NCBI RefSeq assembly: GCF_002812085.1
Contig: NZ_NPDM01000001.1
Location: forward strand, 1,178,001 to 1,242,000
From: Leptospira levettii
Lineage (GTDB): Bacteria > Spirochaetota > Leptospiria > Leptospirales > Leptospiraceae
Direction of reading: 5' to 3'
Length of the DNA: 64,000 nucleotides
A program made the position numbers and the translations under genes. Shown one piece after another: positions 27,904-39,148 of the stretch. The stretch's first letter is position 1, and every line of letters starts with the position of its first letter. The notes under the pieces were generated by a model, which was not told where the DNA came from, ran no database searches, and saw nothing but the letters and a program-made list of their open reading frames with translations.

Positions 27904-29838
27904 ATGTCTAAGGAAAAAATCATAGGTATCGATTTAGGAACCACTAACTCATGTGTAGCGGTAATGGAAGGTGGAGATCCCGTTGTCATTCAAAACTCTG
28001 AAGGGGCAAGAACCACTCCTTCGATTGTTGCTTTTACAGCAAAGGGTGAAACCATTGTTGGACAATTTGCAAAAAACCAAGCGATCACAAACGCGGTGAA
28101 TACAATTCGTTCTGCGAAACGTTTTATCGGCCGTCGTTTTAACGAAGCTGGTGATGAAGCAAAGATGGTATCATACAAAGTGATCCGTGCTGGAAATGAT
28201 GGTGTGAAATTTGAAACCGTTTCAGGTGAATTCACTCCACAAGAAATTGCAGCTCGTGTTCTTCAAAAAATGAAGAAAACAGCAGAAGACTTTCTTGGTC
28301 ATGAAGTAAAAAAAGCAGTCGTTACAGTTCCTGCTTACTTCAATGACGAACAAAGACAAGCAACAAAAGACGCTGGTCGTATTGCTGGTCTAGAAGTAGA
28401 ACGGATCATTAACGAACCTACTGCTGCGGCTCTTGCTTATGGTTTTGATAAGAAAAAAACCAATGCAAAGATCGCTGTATACGACTTAGGTGGTGGAACA
28501 TTTGATGTTTCTATCCTTGAGCTTGGTGACGGTGTATTTGAAGTAAAATCAACTAACGGTGATACTCATCTTGGTGGAGACGACTTTGATAACGTGGTCA
28601 TGCAGTGGATGATCGACGAATTCAAAAAACAAACGGGAATTGATATTTCTGGAGATAAAAACACAGTACAACGATTGAAAGAAGCTGCTGAAAAAGCTAA
28701 AATCGAGTTGTCTGGAACATCTTCTACTCAAATCAACCTTCCATTCATCACTGCGGATGCTTCTGGTCCAAAACACTTGGATATGACTCTCACCAAAGCA
28801 AAGTTTGATGAAATCACAAGATCTCTTGTCGAAAGAACACGTATTCCATGTATCAATGCATTAAAAGATGCGGGTTTGTCTGCAAGTGAAATCGATGAAG
28901 TCATCCTCGTGGGTGGATCCACTCGTATCCCAGCGGTACAAGCACTTGTGAAAGAAATTTTCGCTAAAGAACCAAACAAATCAGTAAACCCTGATGAAGT
29001 AGTAGCAATTGGTGCTGCGATCCAAGGTGGTGTTCTTGCAGGTGATGTAACCGATGTATTGTTACTCGATGTCACTCCACTATCACTCGGAATTGAAACT
29101 CTTGGTGGTGTGATGACAAAACTCATCGAAAGAAACACAACCATTCCTACAAGAAAATCGCAAGTGTTCTCGACTGCAGCAGACAACCAAACAACTGTTT
29201 CCGTTCATGTATTACAAGGAGAACGAGAAATGGCAAGTGCCAATAGAACACTTGGTCGTTTTGACTTAGTTGGTATTCCGTCGGCTCCACGTGGAGTTCC
29301 GCAAATCGAAGTAACATTCGATATCGACGCAAACGGTATCGTTCACGTGTCTGCAAAAGATTTGGGAACTGGTAAAGAACAAAAGATTCGTATTGAATCT
29401 TCTTCCGGACTCTCTGAAGAAGAAATCAAAAAGATGGTAAAAGATGCAGAAGCTCACGCAGAAGAAGATAAAAAACTTCGCGAAGCCGCTGATACGAAAA
29501 ACGAATTGGAAGCAATTGTTTACCAATTGGAAAAAACCATCGGTGAATCCGCTGACAAACTCGACGAATCAGAAAAACAAAGAGCTCAGGACGAAATCAA
29601 ACGTGGCCGTGAAGCAATGGAATCTGGTGACCTCGAACGTATGAAAGCTTCTAGAGATTCCATCCAACAAGTTGCGATGCAAATTGGACAAAAAATCTAT
29701 AGCCAAGCAGGTCCTGAACAAGGAGCTCCTGGTGCAGAAGCTGGTGCGGGTGCAAACCAAGGTGCTAGTGGTTCCAATGCAAGTGGCGAGAAGGTAGTCG
29801 ATGCTGATTACACTGTCGTTGATGAAGATAAAAAATAA
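27904..29838 (+). CDS. dnaK: Chaperone DnaK (Hsp70)
   Basis: ATP-dependent chaperone. The nucleotide-binding domain starts [17 protein letters not shown], with phosphate and adenosine motifs [14 protein letters not shown] and [14 protein letters not shown]. The interdomain linker is [15 protein letters not shown]. The substrate-binding domain and helical lid follow, and the tail is glycine/alanine-rich and ends [14 protein letters not shown], the usual DnaK type ending. The length of 644 residues is normal. GAAGGAGAAAG precedes the ATG. Confidence 0.98.
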   Translation: MSKEKIIGIDLGTTNSCVAVMEGGDPVVIQNSEGARTTPSIVAFTAKGETIVGQFAKNQAITNAVNTIRSAKRFIGRRFNEAGDEAKMVSYKVIRAGNDGVKFETVSGEFTPQEIAARVLQKMKKTAEDFLGHEVKKAVVTVPAYFNDEQRQATKDAGRIAGLEVERIINEPTAAALAYGFDKKKTNAKIAVYDLGGGTFDVSILELGDGVFEVKSTNGDTHLGGDDFDNVVMQWMIDEFKKQTGIDISGDKNTVQRLKEAAEKAKIELSGTSSTQINLPFITADASGPKHLDMTLTKAKFDEITRSLVERTRIPCINALKDAGLSASEIDEVILVGGSTRIPAVQALVKEIFAKEPNKSVNPDEVVAIGAAIQGGVLAGDVTDVLLLDVTPLSLGIETLGGVMTKLIERNTTIPTRKSQVFSTAADNQTTVSVHVLQGEREMASANRTLGRFDLVGIPSAPRGVPQIEVTFDIDANGIVHVSAKDLGTGKEQKIRIESSSGLSEEEIKKMVKDAEAHAEEDKKLREAADTKNELEAIVYQLEKTIGESADKLDESEKQRAQDEIKRGREAMESGDLERMKASRDSIQQVAMQIGQKIYSQAGPEQGAPGAEAGAGANQGASGSNASGEKVVDADYTVVDEDKK

Positions 29839-29860
29839 ATAGAGATAAAGAAGTAAAACA

Positions 29861-30985
29861 ATGAGCGACCGTGGTTACTACGAAGTATTAGGCGTTTCGA
29901 AAGGTGCCTCTGATGATGAGATCAAGAGCGCCTATCGTAAGTTAGCCATCAAATACCACCCTGACAAAAATAAGGGTGATAAAGAAGCGGAAGAAAAATT
30001 CAAAGAGGCAACTGAAGCCTACGAAGTGTTACGCGATCCGCAAAAACGCCAAGCTTATGACCAATTTGGGAAAGCTGGTGTGAATGCTGGTGGAGGAGGA
30101 GGGTATGGAGCTGGTGCTTATACTGACTTCTCTGATATCTTTGGAGATTTTGGTGATATCTTTAGTGAATTTTTCGGAGGCGGAGGTGGTGGTAGCCGCG
30201 GTGGTGGAAGAAGGTCTGGTCCGCAAAGGGGATCAGATCTCCGTTATAATTTAGAAGTTAGCTTAGAAGATGCTGCTCTTGGTAAAGAATATAAAATTGA
30301 AATTCCAAGACTCGAAACCTGTGTGGATTGCTCAGGTTCCGGCGCATCCAAAGGATCTTCGCCAACCGTTTGCCCTGATTGTTCGGGAACGGGACAAGTG
30401 AGAAGGACCCAAGGATTTTTCAGTGTTACAACTACTTGCCCACGTTGTAAAGGAAAGGGAAAAGTCATTTCCAATCCTTGTAAAACTTGTAAAGGTGAGG
30501 GTCTAACAGAGAAAAGACGAACCATTCATATTAAAATCCCTGCTGGAGTGGAATCGGGAAGCCGACTCAAAGTTTCTGGTGAAGGGGAATCCGGTCCAAA
30601 CGGTGGTCCAAGTGGTGACTTATACGTCGTCACTCATATCAAAAAACACCCAACATTTGAACGCCAAGGAAATGATCTCATCGTACAAAAATCCATTTCT
30701 TTATCCATGGCTTGCCTTGGTGGAGAGATCGAAGTGCCTTCGATTGATGGAAAAACCATCCAATTGAAAATCCCGGAAGGGACAGAAAGTGGACAAATTT
30801 TCCGCTTAAAAGGACATGGAATCCCATACCTCGGTTCTTACGGGAAAGGAGACCAACATGTCATCATTAAAGTCGAAATTCCTAAGAAACTTTCTAAAAA
30901 ACAGAGAGAACTAATGGAAGAATTTGCCCGTGAGTCTGGCGAAAAGGTCGGCAGCGGGGGAAAATCTAAGTTGTTTTTCCGCTGA
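29861..30985 (+). CDS. dnaJ: Co-chaperone DnaJ (Hsp40)
   Basis: Type I J-protein: J domain with the HPD motif (KYHPDKNKG), a long glycine/phenylalanine-rich linker, and four zinc-binding repeats ([32 protein letters not shown]). C-terminal substrate-binding domains follow. The length of 374 residues is standard. It is the last gene of the heat-shock operon; the following oxidoreductase gene begins 24 nt later and may be read through from the same transcript. Confidence 0.97.
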   Translation: MSDRGYYEVLGVSKGASDDEIKSAYRKLAIKYHPDKNKGDKEAEEKFKEATEAYEVLRDPQKRQAYDQFGKAGVNAGGGGGYGAGAYTDFSDIFGDFGDIFSEFFGGGGGGSRGGGRRSGPQRGSDLRYNLEVSLEDAALGKEYKIEIPRLETCVDCSGSGASKGSSPTVCPDCSGTGQVRRTQGFFSVTTTCPRCKGKGKVISNPCKTCKGEGLTEKRRTIHIKIPAGVESGSRLKVSGEGESGPNGGPSGDLYVVTHIKKHPTFERQGNDLIVQKSISLSMACLGGEIEVPSIDGKTIQLKIPEGTESGQIFRLKGHGIPYLGSYGKGDQHVIIKVEIPKKLSKKQRELMEEFARESGEKVGSGGKSKLFFR

Positions 30986-31009
30986 TCCTTTAAAATATTG
31001 AGAGCATCT

Positions 31010-31972
31010 ATGGATAAAAAAGTCCGACTCGGAGTCATTGGTACAGGTCATATGGGCCAGTACCACGTAAACGTGGCCAAACAATTATCTGATGCAGAAC
31101 TCATCGGGATATTTGATGCCAATGCAGAACGTGCCACTCAAATTGCTGAGAAACACAAAACAAAAGCATTTGGAACGATTGAAGATTTGTTGAAAGAAGC
31201 TGATGCAATTATCATTGCAGCACCAACATTTTTACATCACAAAATCGCCAAACAGGCGCTTACTGAAAAAAAACATGTTTTAGTGGAAAAACCAATTTCC
31301 CAAACTGTGGAAGAAGCAAAAGAACTCGTAAACTTAGCAAAACAAAACAATTTGATTTTGCAAGTTGGCCACGTGGAACGATTTAATGGGGCAGTACTTG
31401 AGTTAGGTAAAATTGCCGAACACCCTATTCTCATTGAATCTCGAAGGATTGCACCTTACAACAGTCGTATTACTGATGTTGGTGTGGTTCTTGATATGAT
31501 GATCCACGATATTGACATTGTTCTCAACTTAGTGAAATCAGAAGTAACAGAAGTGAAAGCTGTTGGATCTTCTGTTGTTTCGAATCACGAGGATATTGCA
31601 AGTGTGGTTTTAAAATTTGCGAATGGTTGTGTTGCTTCCCTCAATGCTTCTCGCTCTTCTCAGGCAAAAATTAGAACTCTAAACATTTCCCAAAAAGATT
31701 CGTATGTATTTTTAGATTTTACAAACCAAGAAATTGAACTACACAGACAAGCAAGTTCAACAACTCAACTGGGAAGTGGAGAAATCAAATACAGACAAGA
31801 ATCCATTGTGGAAAAAATCTTTGTTCACAAAGATAACCCACTCAAACAAGAACATGAACACTTTGTAAAATGTATTAAAGGAGAATCTGAACCGATGGTG
31901 AAAGGTGACTCCGATATTAAAACATTAGAAGTGGCTTATCGTATCTTAGAAGAAATTCACGGCAAAAAATAA
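31010..31972 (+). CDS. Gfo/Idh/MocA-family NAD(P)-dependent oxidoreductase
   Basis: An N-terminal Rossmann domain (GVIGTGHMGQYH), the EKP motif (LVEKPIS) and the QVGHVERFNGAV segment define the family. Members with GHVERFN occur in UDP-sugar 3-dehydrogenases of lipid A or O-antigen sugar pathways, so a UDP-GlcNAc-type oxidoreductase (GnnA-like) is one possibility. The aminotransferase partner is not adjacent. ATG 31010 was chosen over an upstream TTG at 30998. Its stop overlaps the next start as TAATG. Confidence 0.85.
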   Translation: MDKKVRLGVIGTGHMGQYHVNVAKQLSDAELIGIFDANAERATQIAEKHKTKAFGTIEDLLKEADAIIIAAPTFLHHKIAKQALTEKKHVLVEKPISQTVEEAKELVNLAKQNNLILQVGHVERFNGAVLELGKIAEHPILIESRRIAPYNSRITDVGVVLDMMIHDIDIVLNLVKSEVTEVKAVGSSVVSNHEDIASVVLKFANGCVASLNASRSSQAKIRTLNISQKDSYVFLDFTNQEIELHRQASSTTQLGSGEIKYRQESIVEKIFVHKDNPLKQEHEHFVKCIKGESEPMVKGDSDIKTLEVAYRILEEIHGKK

Positions 31973-32538
31973 TGACAGATCATCCTGATTCAACGCGCGG
32001 AAAGTTACTCATTTCCAATTCCAGTGTGATTCAGGATTTTTTTCATAAATCCGTTGTCCTTATGGTAGACCATGATGACGACGGAGCCTTTGGTCTGGTT
32101 TTAAACAAACCCACGGATCAAACCATGGAATCACTCATCAAAAACTTACCAGATACTGTTCATTCCAACAAACCAGTGTATGCTGGTGGACCAGTAGACA
32201 ATCTGTTTGTATCCATTTTGCATAATGGAAAACAAACGGCTGATCCTGGTGTCGAAGTGGTTCCAGGGATTTATATGGCTCGAAGTTTTGATACAATGTT
32301 AGAAGTATTATCTTCTGACCAAATCCAATTTCGTGTATTACAAGGTTATGCTGGTTGGTCTTCTGGACAATTGGAAAGTGAATTTGATAGATTGTCTTGG
32401 GTTGTTTCTGATTTGGTAGATGATTCCATCGTATTTAAAGAAGATGATTCAGAATCGATTTGGCGGGAAGCTCTTCGTAGTAAAGGTGGAATCTACAAAT
32501 ACTTTGTAGACCATACCAAAGATCCCTCCCTCAATTAA
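31972..32538 (+). CDS. YqgE/AlgH-family protein
   Basis: The 188-residue protein shows the family landmarks: an N-terminal GKLLISNSS, then DDDGAFGLVLNKPT, VYAGGPV, and RVLQGYAGWSSGQLESE. Family function is unresolved; AlgH has been linked to alginate regulation, and structures show a split barrel fold. The gene overlaps the stop of the oxidoreductase (TAATG) and is followed by an SDR-like gene 20 nt later. Confidence 0.9.
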   Translation: MTDHPDSTRGKLLISNSSVIQDFFHKSVVLMVDHDDDGAFGLVLNKPTDQTMESLIKNLPDTVHSNKPVYAGGPVDNLFVSILHNGKQTADPGVEVVPGIYMARSFDTMLEVLSSDQIQFRVLQGYAGWSSGQLESEFDRLSWVVSDLVDDSIVFKEDDSESIWREALRSKGGIYKYFVDHTKDPSLN

Positions 32539-32558
32539 AGTATCATCACTCGATCATC

Positions 32559-33308
32559 ATGAAACTTTCTTCTAAAAAAATTGTATTAACCAATGGATCT
32601 TCTGAACTAGGAAAAGAACTTTTATCAGTATTACTTTCCCAAGGTGCCTTGGTAGTTGTTGGGGATGTCACTCCAGAAGAAATTCCAAATCATGCAAACT
32701 TACAAAAATACAAAATTGATCCGTCCAAACCAGATCAGATTGAGAGATTAATTGAATCTGCAATCGAAACATTAGATAAAATAGATGTGTTTATCATCAA
32801 TTCTGAACTATTAACATTTGCCGAAGATGATAAGGAAAATTGGAACCAACTGAAACATTTATTCCAAACAAATTCTCTCGGACCCATATTTGCAATTCAA
32901 AAGTTGACAAACCTTATCTCAGTTGGACTTCATATCATTTCTGTTAGTTCCAACATCTCCATTTTCCCCACTCCTGGGTATGGATTGTACGGATCTTCCA
33001 AACTTGCGTTTGATTATTTTTGGGATTCTTACCGCAAACAAATTGGCAAATCATTCCAATTCTCCCGTGTGTTGGCAGATGTGCCATCCAACTCAAAACC
33101 TTTCCAACTGGCAAAAAAAGTGGTTCAGTCGATTTTGAGGCCAAAACGATCTCGTTATGAAACTTGGAAACTTTGGTTACACGTACATTTTCTTCGAATT
33201 TTACCTTTTTCACAATTTTTTCGCAGTCTCTATTATGGATTTCGTTTAAAAGAAGAGAAAAAAAAGAAAAATTCACCCTCTCACTCTGCACTTTCTACAG
33301 AAGTTTAA
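32559..33308 (+). CDS. SDR-family protein with altered cofactor motif
   Basis: Rossmann-type protein of 249 residues. The usual TGxxxGxG motif appears as TNGSSELGKEL, which lacks the final glycine. The active site has a serine (SVSSN) and YGLYGSSK for YxxxK. The C-terminus ends in a basic stretch (EEKKKKN) after an aromatic amphipathic part (WLHVHFLRILPFSQFFRSLYYG), suggesting peripheral membrane contact. An NAD(P)-dependent dehydrogenase of unknown substrate is likely, though a non-catalytic member is possible because of the altered motif. Confidence 0.7.
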   Translation: MKLSSKKIVLTNGSSELGKELLSVLLSQGALVVVGDVTPEEIPNHANLQKYKIDPSKPDQIERLIESAIETLDKIDVFIINSELLTFAEDDKENWNQLKHLFQTNSLGPIFAIQKLTNLISVGLHIISVSSNISIFPTPGYGLYGSSKLAFDYFWDSYRKQIGKSFQFSRVLADVPSNSKPFQLAKKVVQSILRPKRSRYETWKLWLHVHFLRILPFSQFFRSLYYGFRLKEEKKKKNSPSHSALSTEV

Positions 33309-33314
33309 TCATTC

Positions 33315-33331
33315 TGTATAGATTTTATACA
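33315..33331. promoter_or_regulatory. Palindrome upstream of the ATP-grasp cluster
   Basis: TGTATA and TATACA flank GATTT, 68 nt before the first gene of the cluster. It may be an operator or part of a promoter; no further support. Confidence 0.3.
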
Positions 33332-33398
33332 CTGCTTTCAACCTTTATCTTTCGTTGCTTATTATTTAAGCGTAAATCCAGCTGAAATTCTTTTTCTT

Positions 33399-34910
33399 AT
33401 GTCGGATAGGCCAGAAACTCCTGGTTTCCCGACATTTTTTCCATTTGGTACAAATATTGCTACTTATGTTAGCAGAGGCCAACCCATGTTTATCGCAGAC
33501 TATAGCGCAAAAAATATCTATGATGAGATGTTTTCCAATGAAGGATTTCCACGTAAAAGTTATGATTTTGTGAAAACAAAAATGGAAAGTTTAGGTGGGA
33601 TTGAATTACTCAAACGAAGTAGTTCCGCCGAACGTGCATTAATGTCACTTGGGATCACCTTTACTTTGTATGGTGATGGCGGAGAACAAGAAAGGATTAT
33701 GCCTTTTGACGTCATTCCTCGAATTGTGCCAAGTGAGGAATGGATCAATATTGAAAAAGGATTAAAACAAAGAATCCTTGCTCTCAATTTATTTCTAAAT
33801 GATATTTATGGCGAACAAAAGATCCTTAAGGATAAAATCATTCCTCGGGACATCATAGAGTCTAGTACAGGTTTTCTAAAACAATGTATAGGATTAAAAC
33901 CACCAAAAGACATTTGGATTCATATAACAGGAACTGACCTCGTTCGTGATGGAGCAGGTGCGTTTCATGTTTTGGAAGATAATTTACGATGCCCGTCTGG
34001 TGTTTCTTATGTATTGGAAAATCGTGAAGTGATGAAACGAACCTTTCCTGAACTTTTTGAAAAATTAAACATTCGCCAAGTTTATGATTATCCATATCAC
34101 TTACGTTCCATGTTAGAAAATCTAACAGATGTCAGTGATCCAGTGATTGCTGTATGGACACCGGGTGTTTATAACTCAGCCTATTATGAACATAGTTTTT
34201 TAGCTCAAAAGATGGGAGTGTATTTAGTTGAAGGTTCGGATCTTGTTGTAGAAAACCATAAGGTATACATGAAAACAACAAAAGGTCTTCGTAAAGTAGA
34301 TGTAGTCTATCGAAGAATCGATGATACGTTTATGGATCCATCTAGTTTCCGTGAGGATTCCTTACTTGGAGTTAAAGGGATTTTCGAAGCATATAAACGT
34401 GGAAATGTGGCCCTGGCAAATGCACCAGGAACTGGCGTAGCCGATGATAAGGTAATTTATTCGTATGTGCCAAAGATCATCAAATATTACTTAGGTGAAG
34501 ATTCCATCATTCCAAATGTTCCAACATATCTCTGTTCAGAAGATTCGGATCTAAAATATGTTTTAGATAATATCCATAACTTGGTTGTCAAAGCTGCCAA
34601 TGGTGCCGGTGGATATGGTATGATCATTGGACCCAAGTCTTCTAAACAGGAACAAGAGGATTTTAAGGAACTGATCAAAGCAGATCCGAGAAACTATATT
34701 GCCCAACCAGTGTTAAATCTTTCAACAGTTCCCACATTAATTTCAGATAAAATAGAATCGAGACATGTTGATTTGAGACCGTTCATTTTGTACGGTAAAG
34801 ATATTTACGTTATGCCTGGTGGATTGACACGAGTAGCATTACGAAAAGGTTCTCTAGTTGTGAATTCATCCCAGGGAGGCGGTTCAAAAGACACCTGGGT
34901 TTTAGGATAA
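33399..34910 (+). CDS. Circularly permuted ATP-grasp protein
   Basis: First gene of a five-gene cluster. Residues 40-110 carry the characteristic N-terminal start of this family ([19 protein letters not shown]). Later landmarks are [22 protein letters not shown], the glycine-rich nucleotide loop [17 protein letters not shown] (about residues 396-412), DLRPFILYG and the end [11 protein letters not shown]. The family is predicted to ligate amines or peptides using ATP, in partnership with alpha-E and transglutaminase-like proteins; no substrate is established. Length is 503 residues with a roughly 40-residue N-terminal extension before the usual start of homology. Confidence 0.88.
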   Translation: MSDRPETPGFPTFFPFGTNIATYVSRGQPMFIADYSAKNIYDEMFSNEGFPRKSYDFVKTKMESLGGIELLKRSSSAERALMSLGITFTLYGDGGEQERIMPFDVIPRIVPSEEWINIEKGLKQRILALNLFLNDIYGEQKILKDKIIPRDIIESSTGFLKQCIGLKPPKDIWIHITGTDLVRDGAGAFHVLEDNLRCPSGVSYVLENREVMKRTFPELFEKLNIRQVYDYPYHLRSMLENLTDVSDPVIAVWTPGVYNSAYYEHSFLAQKMGVYLVEGSDLVVENHKVYMKTTKGLRKVDVVYRRIDDTFMDPSSFREDSLLGVKGIFEAYKRGNVALANAPGTGVADDKVIYSYVPKIIKYYLGEDSIIPNVPTYLCSEDSDLKYVLDNIHNLVVKAANGAGGYGMIIGPKSSKQEQEDFKELIKADPRNYIAQPVLNLSTVPTLISDKIESRHVDLRPFILYGKDIYVMPGGLTRVALRKGSLVVNSSQGGGSKDTWVLG

Positions 34911-34919
34911 GGTGTTTTT

Positions 34920-35888
34920 ATGTTAAGCCGAGTTGCCGAATCAGTTTTTTGGATGAATCGGTACATTGAAAGAGCGGAGAACTATTCCCGCTTTATCGAT
35001 GTCAATCATCAATTGTCTTTGGATTTAAATGAAGAAGTTCCTAACCAATGGTTACCATTGGTGCATACCACAGGTGATTATGAATTATTTGCTAAAAAAT
35101 ATTCAGAACCATCTCCTGTGAATGTCATTCGGTTTATGACCTTTGATGAAGAGAATCCTAATTCTATTTTTCAATGTTTATCCAAAGCACGGGAAAATGC
35201 CCGTACGATTCGTGAAAATATTTCTACTTCCATGTGGGAAGTGTTAAATGAATTTTACCTCTATGTAAAAGACTATCGTAAACTCTATTTAGAAACGAAT
35301 GGAGAACATAGAGATACATTGTCTATGGGGCTTTCGGATTTTTTGAGTACAGTTCGAAAAAGTTGCCAAAGTTTTTATGGATGTTCTGATGCTACGATCT
35401 CTCATGATGAAGTTTGGAATTTTTCTTTATTAGGAAGATTTTTAGAACGTGCAGATAAAACCACACGTATCTTGGATATGAAGTATTTTATCCTTCTTCC
35501 ATCAGTCCATGATGTAGGATCTACATTAGATTTATTACAATGGTTATCACTTCTAAAATCTGCAAGTGCACATGAGATGTACAACCGTAGGTATAAAAAA
35601 ATCGATCCTACGGATATCGCAGAGTTTTTAATCTTAAACGATACTTTCCCTAGATCGATAATCTTTTGTATCCAAGAGATGCAAGAAGCATTGGAAAAAA
35701 TTTCAGGATTAAAGGAAGGTTTACCTCGAAATTCTGCTCAAGATGCAACAACAGTCTATTTAAATAAGTTACGATCTGAAAATATCAAATCTATTTTTGA
35801 CAAAGGTTTACACGAATATCTGGATGATATTCAAATTGAACTCAATCAAATCGGATCGAAAATTGTGGAACGATTTTTTACCAACTAA
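34920..35888 (+). CDS. Alpha-E domain protein
   Basis: An all-helical 322-residue protein of the alpha-E superfamily, recognised by the N-terminal LSRVAESVFWMNRYIERAEN and by HEMYNRRYKKIDPTDIAEFLILNDTFPRS. The family almost always accompanies circularly permuted ATP-grasp proteins and is thought to be a partner subunit, with no demonstrated reaction. It starts 9 nt after the ATP-grasp gene and is followed 2 nt later by the large transglutaminase-like gene. Confidence 0.88.
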   Translation: MLSRVAESVFWMNRYIERAENYSRFIDVNHQLSLDLNEEVPNQWLPLVHTTGDYELFAKKYSEPSPVNVIRFMTFDEENPNSIFQCLSKARENARTIRENISTSMWEVLNEFYLYVKDYRKLYLETNGEHRDTLSMGLSDFLSTVRKSCQSFYGCSDATISHDEVWNFSLLGRFLERADKTTRILDMKYFILLPSVHDVGSTLDLLQWLSLLKSASAHEMYNRRYKKIDPTDIAEFLILNDTFPRSIIFCIQEMQEALEKISGLKEGLPRNSAQDATTVYLNKLRSENIKSIFDKGLHEYLDDIQIELNQIGSKIVERFFTN

Positions 35889-35890
35889 TT

Positions 35891-38800
35891 ATGAGTATAC
35901 GAGTTGCCCTAACCCATATCACAACATACCAGTATGATAAATCGATATCACTATCTCCACATGTGATTCGTTTACGACCTGCACCGCATACGAAAAATCA
36001 TATTGTTTCCTATTCTTTAAACATTTTACCTGAACAAAAATTCTTGAATTGGCAACAAGATCCATTTGGCAACTACCTAGCCCGCTTGGTGTTCCCAGAA
36101 AAAACCAATATTTTGCAAGTGGCAGTTGATTTGGTAACCGATTTAAAGGTAATCAATCCATTTGATTTTTTTGTCGAAGAGTATGCAGAAAATTATCCAT
36201 TTTCTTATGATAAGATTCTTAAAAAAGAACTCACTCCTTATCTCAAACCAAAAAAACCAGGTAAACTATTATCATCATATCTAAAGTCGATCAAAGTCGA
36301 AAGAAAAAGAGTTGTTGAATTTCTTGTTGCTCTAAATGCAAAAGTATACAATGACATCGGTTATGTGATACGAATGGAACCTGGAGTTCAATCAACGGAA
36401 GTCACTCTTTCCAAACGTTTGGGTTCTTGTCGCGACTCTGCATATTTACTCGTTCAAATATTAAGGCATCTTGGACTTGCGGCTCGTTTTGTATCTGGTT
36501 ATCTCATCCAATTAAAAGCAGATGTAAAATCACTCGATGGTCCATCAGGTACAGAGGTTGATTTTACCGACCTCCATGCTTGGGCAGAAGTATACTTACC
36601 TGGAGCAGGTTGGGTGGGACTTGATCCCACATCAGGATTATTCACTGGAGAAGGGCATATCCCTCTAGCGGCCACTCCAGAGCCTGAATCAGCAGGTCCC
36701 ATCTACGGATTTGCTGAAAAAGCAAAAATGGAATTTTCATTTTCTATGCACGTAGAACGTGTATTGGAGACTCCTCGAGTCACATTACCGTATTTGGAAG
36801 AAGATTGGAATCGTATTCTAAAGTTAGGTGATTCAATCAATAAACGAATCAAAAAGAATGATATTCGATTAACAATTGGTGGCGAACCTACTTTTGTTTC
36901 TACGGAAAACAGAGAAGCCCCAGAGTGGAATTTTGATGCTCTAGGATTTGAAAAGTATTCCAAATCAGAACAACTCATCAAACGATTGGGAAAACATTTT
37001 GCAGAAGGAGGATTATTGCAATATGGACAAGGGAAGTGGTATCCAGGAGAACCAATTCCAAGATGGGCAATGATATCCTATTGGCGAAAAGATAAGGAAC
37101 CATTGTGGAGAAACCCTCATTTACTTGCAGATGATCGTTATACTGGTTCGGCAAACACAGATGATGCGAGAAAGTTTGTTTCAAGTTTAGTCAAATACTT
37201 AAATGTACCATCTAGTTCTGTTTTACCTGCTTATGAAGATAATTTATATTATTTATGGCAAGAATCTAATTTGCCGGAAGAAACTGAATCTTTGTTAGAT
37301 GGTTTAAATTCTTACGATGTTTTGGAAAGAAAACGGATTTTAAAAGTTTTAGACCAAGGCCTTCATAAAGAAGTAGGGTATGTTTTACCATTGGATTTTG
37401 ATGTTTTTCAAAAGGCTTGGATATCTGATGAATGGAAATTTCGCAGGAAAAAAATGTTCTTAATTCCTGGAGATTCGCCAATCGGCTTACGATTACCATT
37501 ACAGTCTTTAGGTGGAAAGTCATATTATACGAATCCTGAGGATCCATTTTCTCCAAAATCGCCACTTCCAAAAGTAAAAGAGTTAAGCCAATATCCTCTA
37601 ACTATGGCTAACGTAAGTTATCCATGGGGTGGGATTCATACTCGCACGGCCCTATGTGTGGAACCTAGGAATGGGAATTTAAGAGTTTTTTTACCACCAA
37701 TCCAATCCTTAGAAGGTTGGTTACATTTGATATATGCCATTGAACAAACGGCATTGGAAACAGATTTACCAATTGTGATCGAAGGATACGAAGCACCGAA
37801 TGATCCAAGGTTAAATCGATTTAAGATCACTCCAGATCCAGGTGTGATTGAAGTTAATTTTCATCCTTCGAGTCAGTTTGAAGAAATAGTAGAAAAAACG
37901 AAAATCCTGTATGAAGAAGCATATCAGTTGCGACTCACTGCTGAAAAATTTTTGATTGATGGAAGGCATTCTGGTACAGGTGGCGGAAATCATATCACGT
38001 TAGGTGGTGAAACTGCAGGTGACAGTCCATTTTTAAGAAAACCATCTTTGCTTAGAAGTATTGTATCCTATTGGCAAAATCATCCAGGACTTTCGTATTT
38101 ATTTTCTGGGTTATTTATTGGACCAACCTCACAATCACCAAGAGTTGATGAAGCACGAAATGACTCATTACATGAATTAAAGATTGCTTTTCAACAAATT
38201 GATTCGAGCAAAACAACTCCTCCTTGGCTATTGGATCGCCTTTTAAGGAATATATTGATCGATGTAACAGGAAATACACATAGAACCGAAATATCGATCG
38301 ATAAATTATTTGATCCAGGATCTCCAACTGGACGACTCGGATTGATTGAAATGAGAGCTTTTGAAATGCCACCTCATTTTCAAATGAGTGTAGTCCAACA
38401 AGCATTTATGATGGCGATCATTTGTAAGTTTTGGGAAGAACCATATTATGGAAATCCAATCAATTGGAACACGGAACTACATGATCGATATATGTTGCCT
38501 TACTTTGTCTATAGGGATTTTAAAGAAGTTATCTTCGATTTACAAAACCAAGGTTTTTCATTTTTATCAAAAGATTTTGATCCTTTTTTTGAATTTCGAT
38601 TTCCTCAATATGGAATTTGTCACTTAGATGGAATGGAAATAGAATTGAGAATGGCTCTTGAACCCTGGAATGTGTTAGGTGAAGAAAATACTTCACAAGG
38701 TACATCTCGAGGTGTAGATTCAGCTACCGAACGAGTACAAGTGAAAATAAAAGGATTTCATCCTGAACGATACAAACTCAGTTGTAATGGGTTTGAAGTT

Positions 38801-39148
38801 CCCTTGCAAGCTACTTCAGTTCAAAATGAATTTGTTGCTGGTGTTCGTTTTAAAGCTTGGAATCCTGTTTTTACTTTACATCCGCAATTGCCATCACAAC
38901 AATCATTGGTATTCGATGTTTACGATACTTGGAATCATCGTTCGCTTGGAGGTTGCACTTACCATGTTTCACACCCTGGAGGTTTATCTTACCAAACAAT
39001 TCCAATTAATGCTTATGAAGCGGAATCCAGAAGGATTTCTCGATTTTGGACTCACGGACATAAAATAGGAAAAAGTTTGCCACCTGTTCGTTTGGAGAAT
39101 AAAGCCTTTCCTTGTACCTTGGATTTACGTATGGTTACTTCTAAGTAA
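35891..39148 (+). CDS. Large transglutaminase-like protein with DUF2126
   Basis: At 1085 residues, the N-terminal quarter is a bacterial transglutaminase-like cysteine peptidase module with Cys180 in GSCRDSA, His229 in DLHAWAEV and Asp245 in GLDPTSG. The rest is a DUF2126-type domain starting near LTIGGEPTFVS and including the SGTGGGNHITLGG stretch. In related clusters this protein is predicted to cleave or transfer peptides made by the ATP-grasp partner; no reaction is known. No signal peptide is present, so it is cytoplasmic. It overlaps the next gene by 1 nt (TAATG). Confidence 0.87.
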   Translation: MSIRVALTHITTYQYDKSISLSPHVIRLRPAPHTKNHIVSYSLNILPEQKFLNWQQDPFGNYLARLVFPEKTNILQVAVDLVTDLKVINPFDFFVEEYAENYPFSYDKILKKELTPYLKPKKPGKLLSSYLKSIKVERKRVVEFLVALNAKVYNDIGYVIRMEPGVQSTEVTLSKRLGSCRDSAYLLVQILRHLGLAARFVSGYLIQLKADVKSLDGPSGTEVDFTDLHAWAEVYLPGAGWVGLDPTSGLFTGEGHIPLAATPEPESAGPIYGFAEKAKMEFSFSMHVERVLETPRVTLPYLEEDWNRILKLGDSINKRIKKNDIRLTIGGEPTFVSTENREAPEWNFDALGFEKYSKSEQLIKRLGKHFAEGGLLQYGQGKWYPGEPIPRWAMISYWRKDKEPLWRNPHLLADDRYTGSANTDDARKFVSSLVKYLNVPSSSVLPAYEDNLYYLWQESNLPEETESLLDGLNSYDVLERKRILKVLDQGLHKEVGYVLPLDFDVFQKAWISDEWKFRRKKMFLIPGDSPIGLRLPLQSLGGKSYYTNPEDPFSPKSPLPKVKELSQYPLTMANVSYPWGGIHTRTALCVEPRNGNLRVFLPPIQSLEGWLHLIYAIEQTALETDLPIVIEGYEAPNDPRLNRFKITPDPGVIEVNFHPSSQFEEIVEKTKILYEEAYQLRLTAEKFLIDGRHSGTGGGNHITLGGETAGDSPFLRKPSLLRSIVSYWQNHPGLSYLFSGLFIGPTSQSPRVDEARNDSLHELKIAFQQIDSSKTTPPWLLDRLLRNILIDVTGNTHRTEISIDKLFDPGSPTGRLGLIEMRAFEMPPHFQMSVVQQAFMMAIICKFWEEPYYGNPINWNTELHDRYMLPYFVYRDFKEVIFDLQNQGFSFLSKDFDPFFEFRFPQYGICHLDGMEIELRMALEPWNVLGEENTSQGTSRGVDSATERVQVKIKGFHPERYKLSCNGFEVPLQATSVQNEFVAGVRFKAWNPVFTLHPQLPSQQSLVFDVYDTWNHRSLGGCTYHVSHPGGLSYQTIPINAYEAESRRISRFWTHGHKIGKSLPPVRLENKAFPCTLDLRMVTSK

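Noticed and set aside
28728..29186. 152-codon frame antisense to dnaK
   Set aside because: Shadow of dnaK's regular codon pattern; no independent support.
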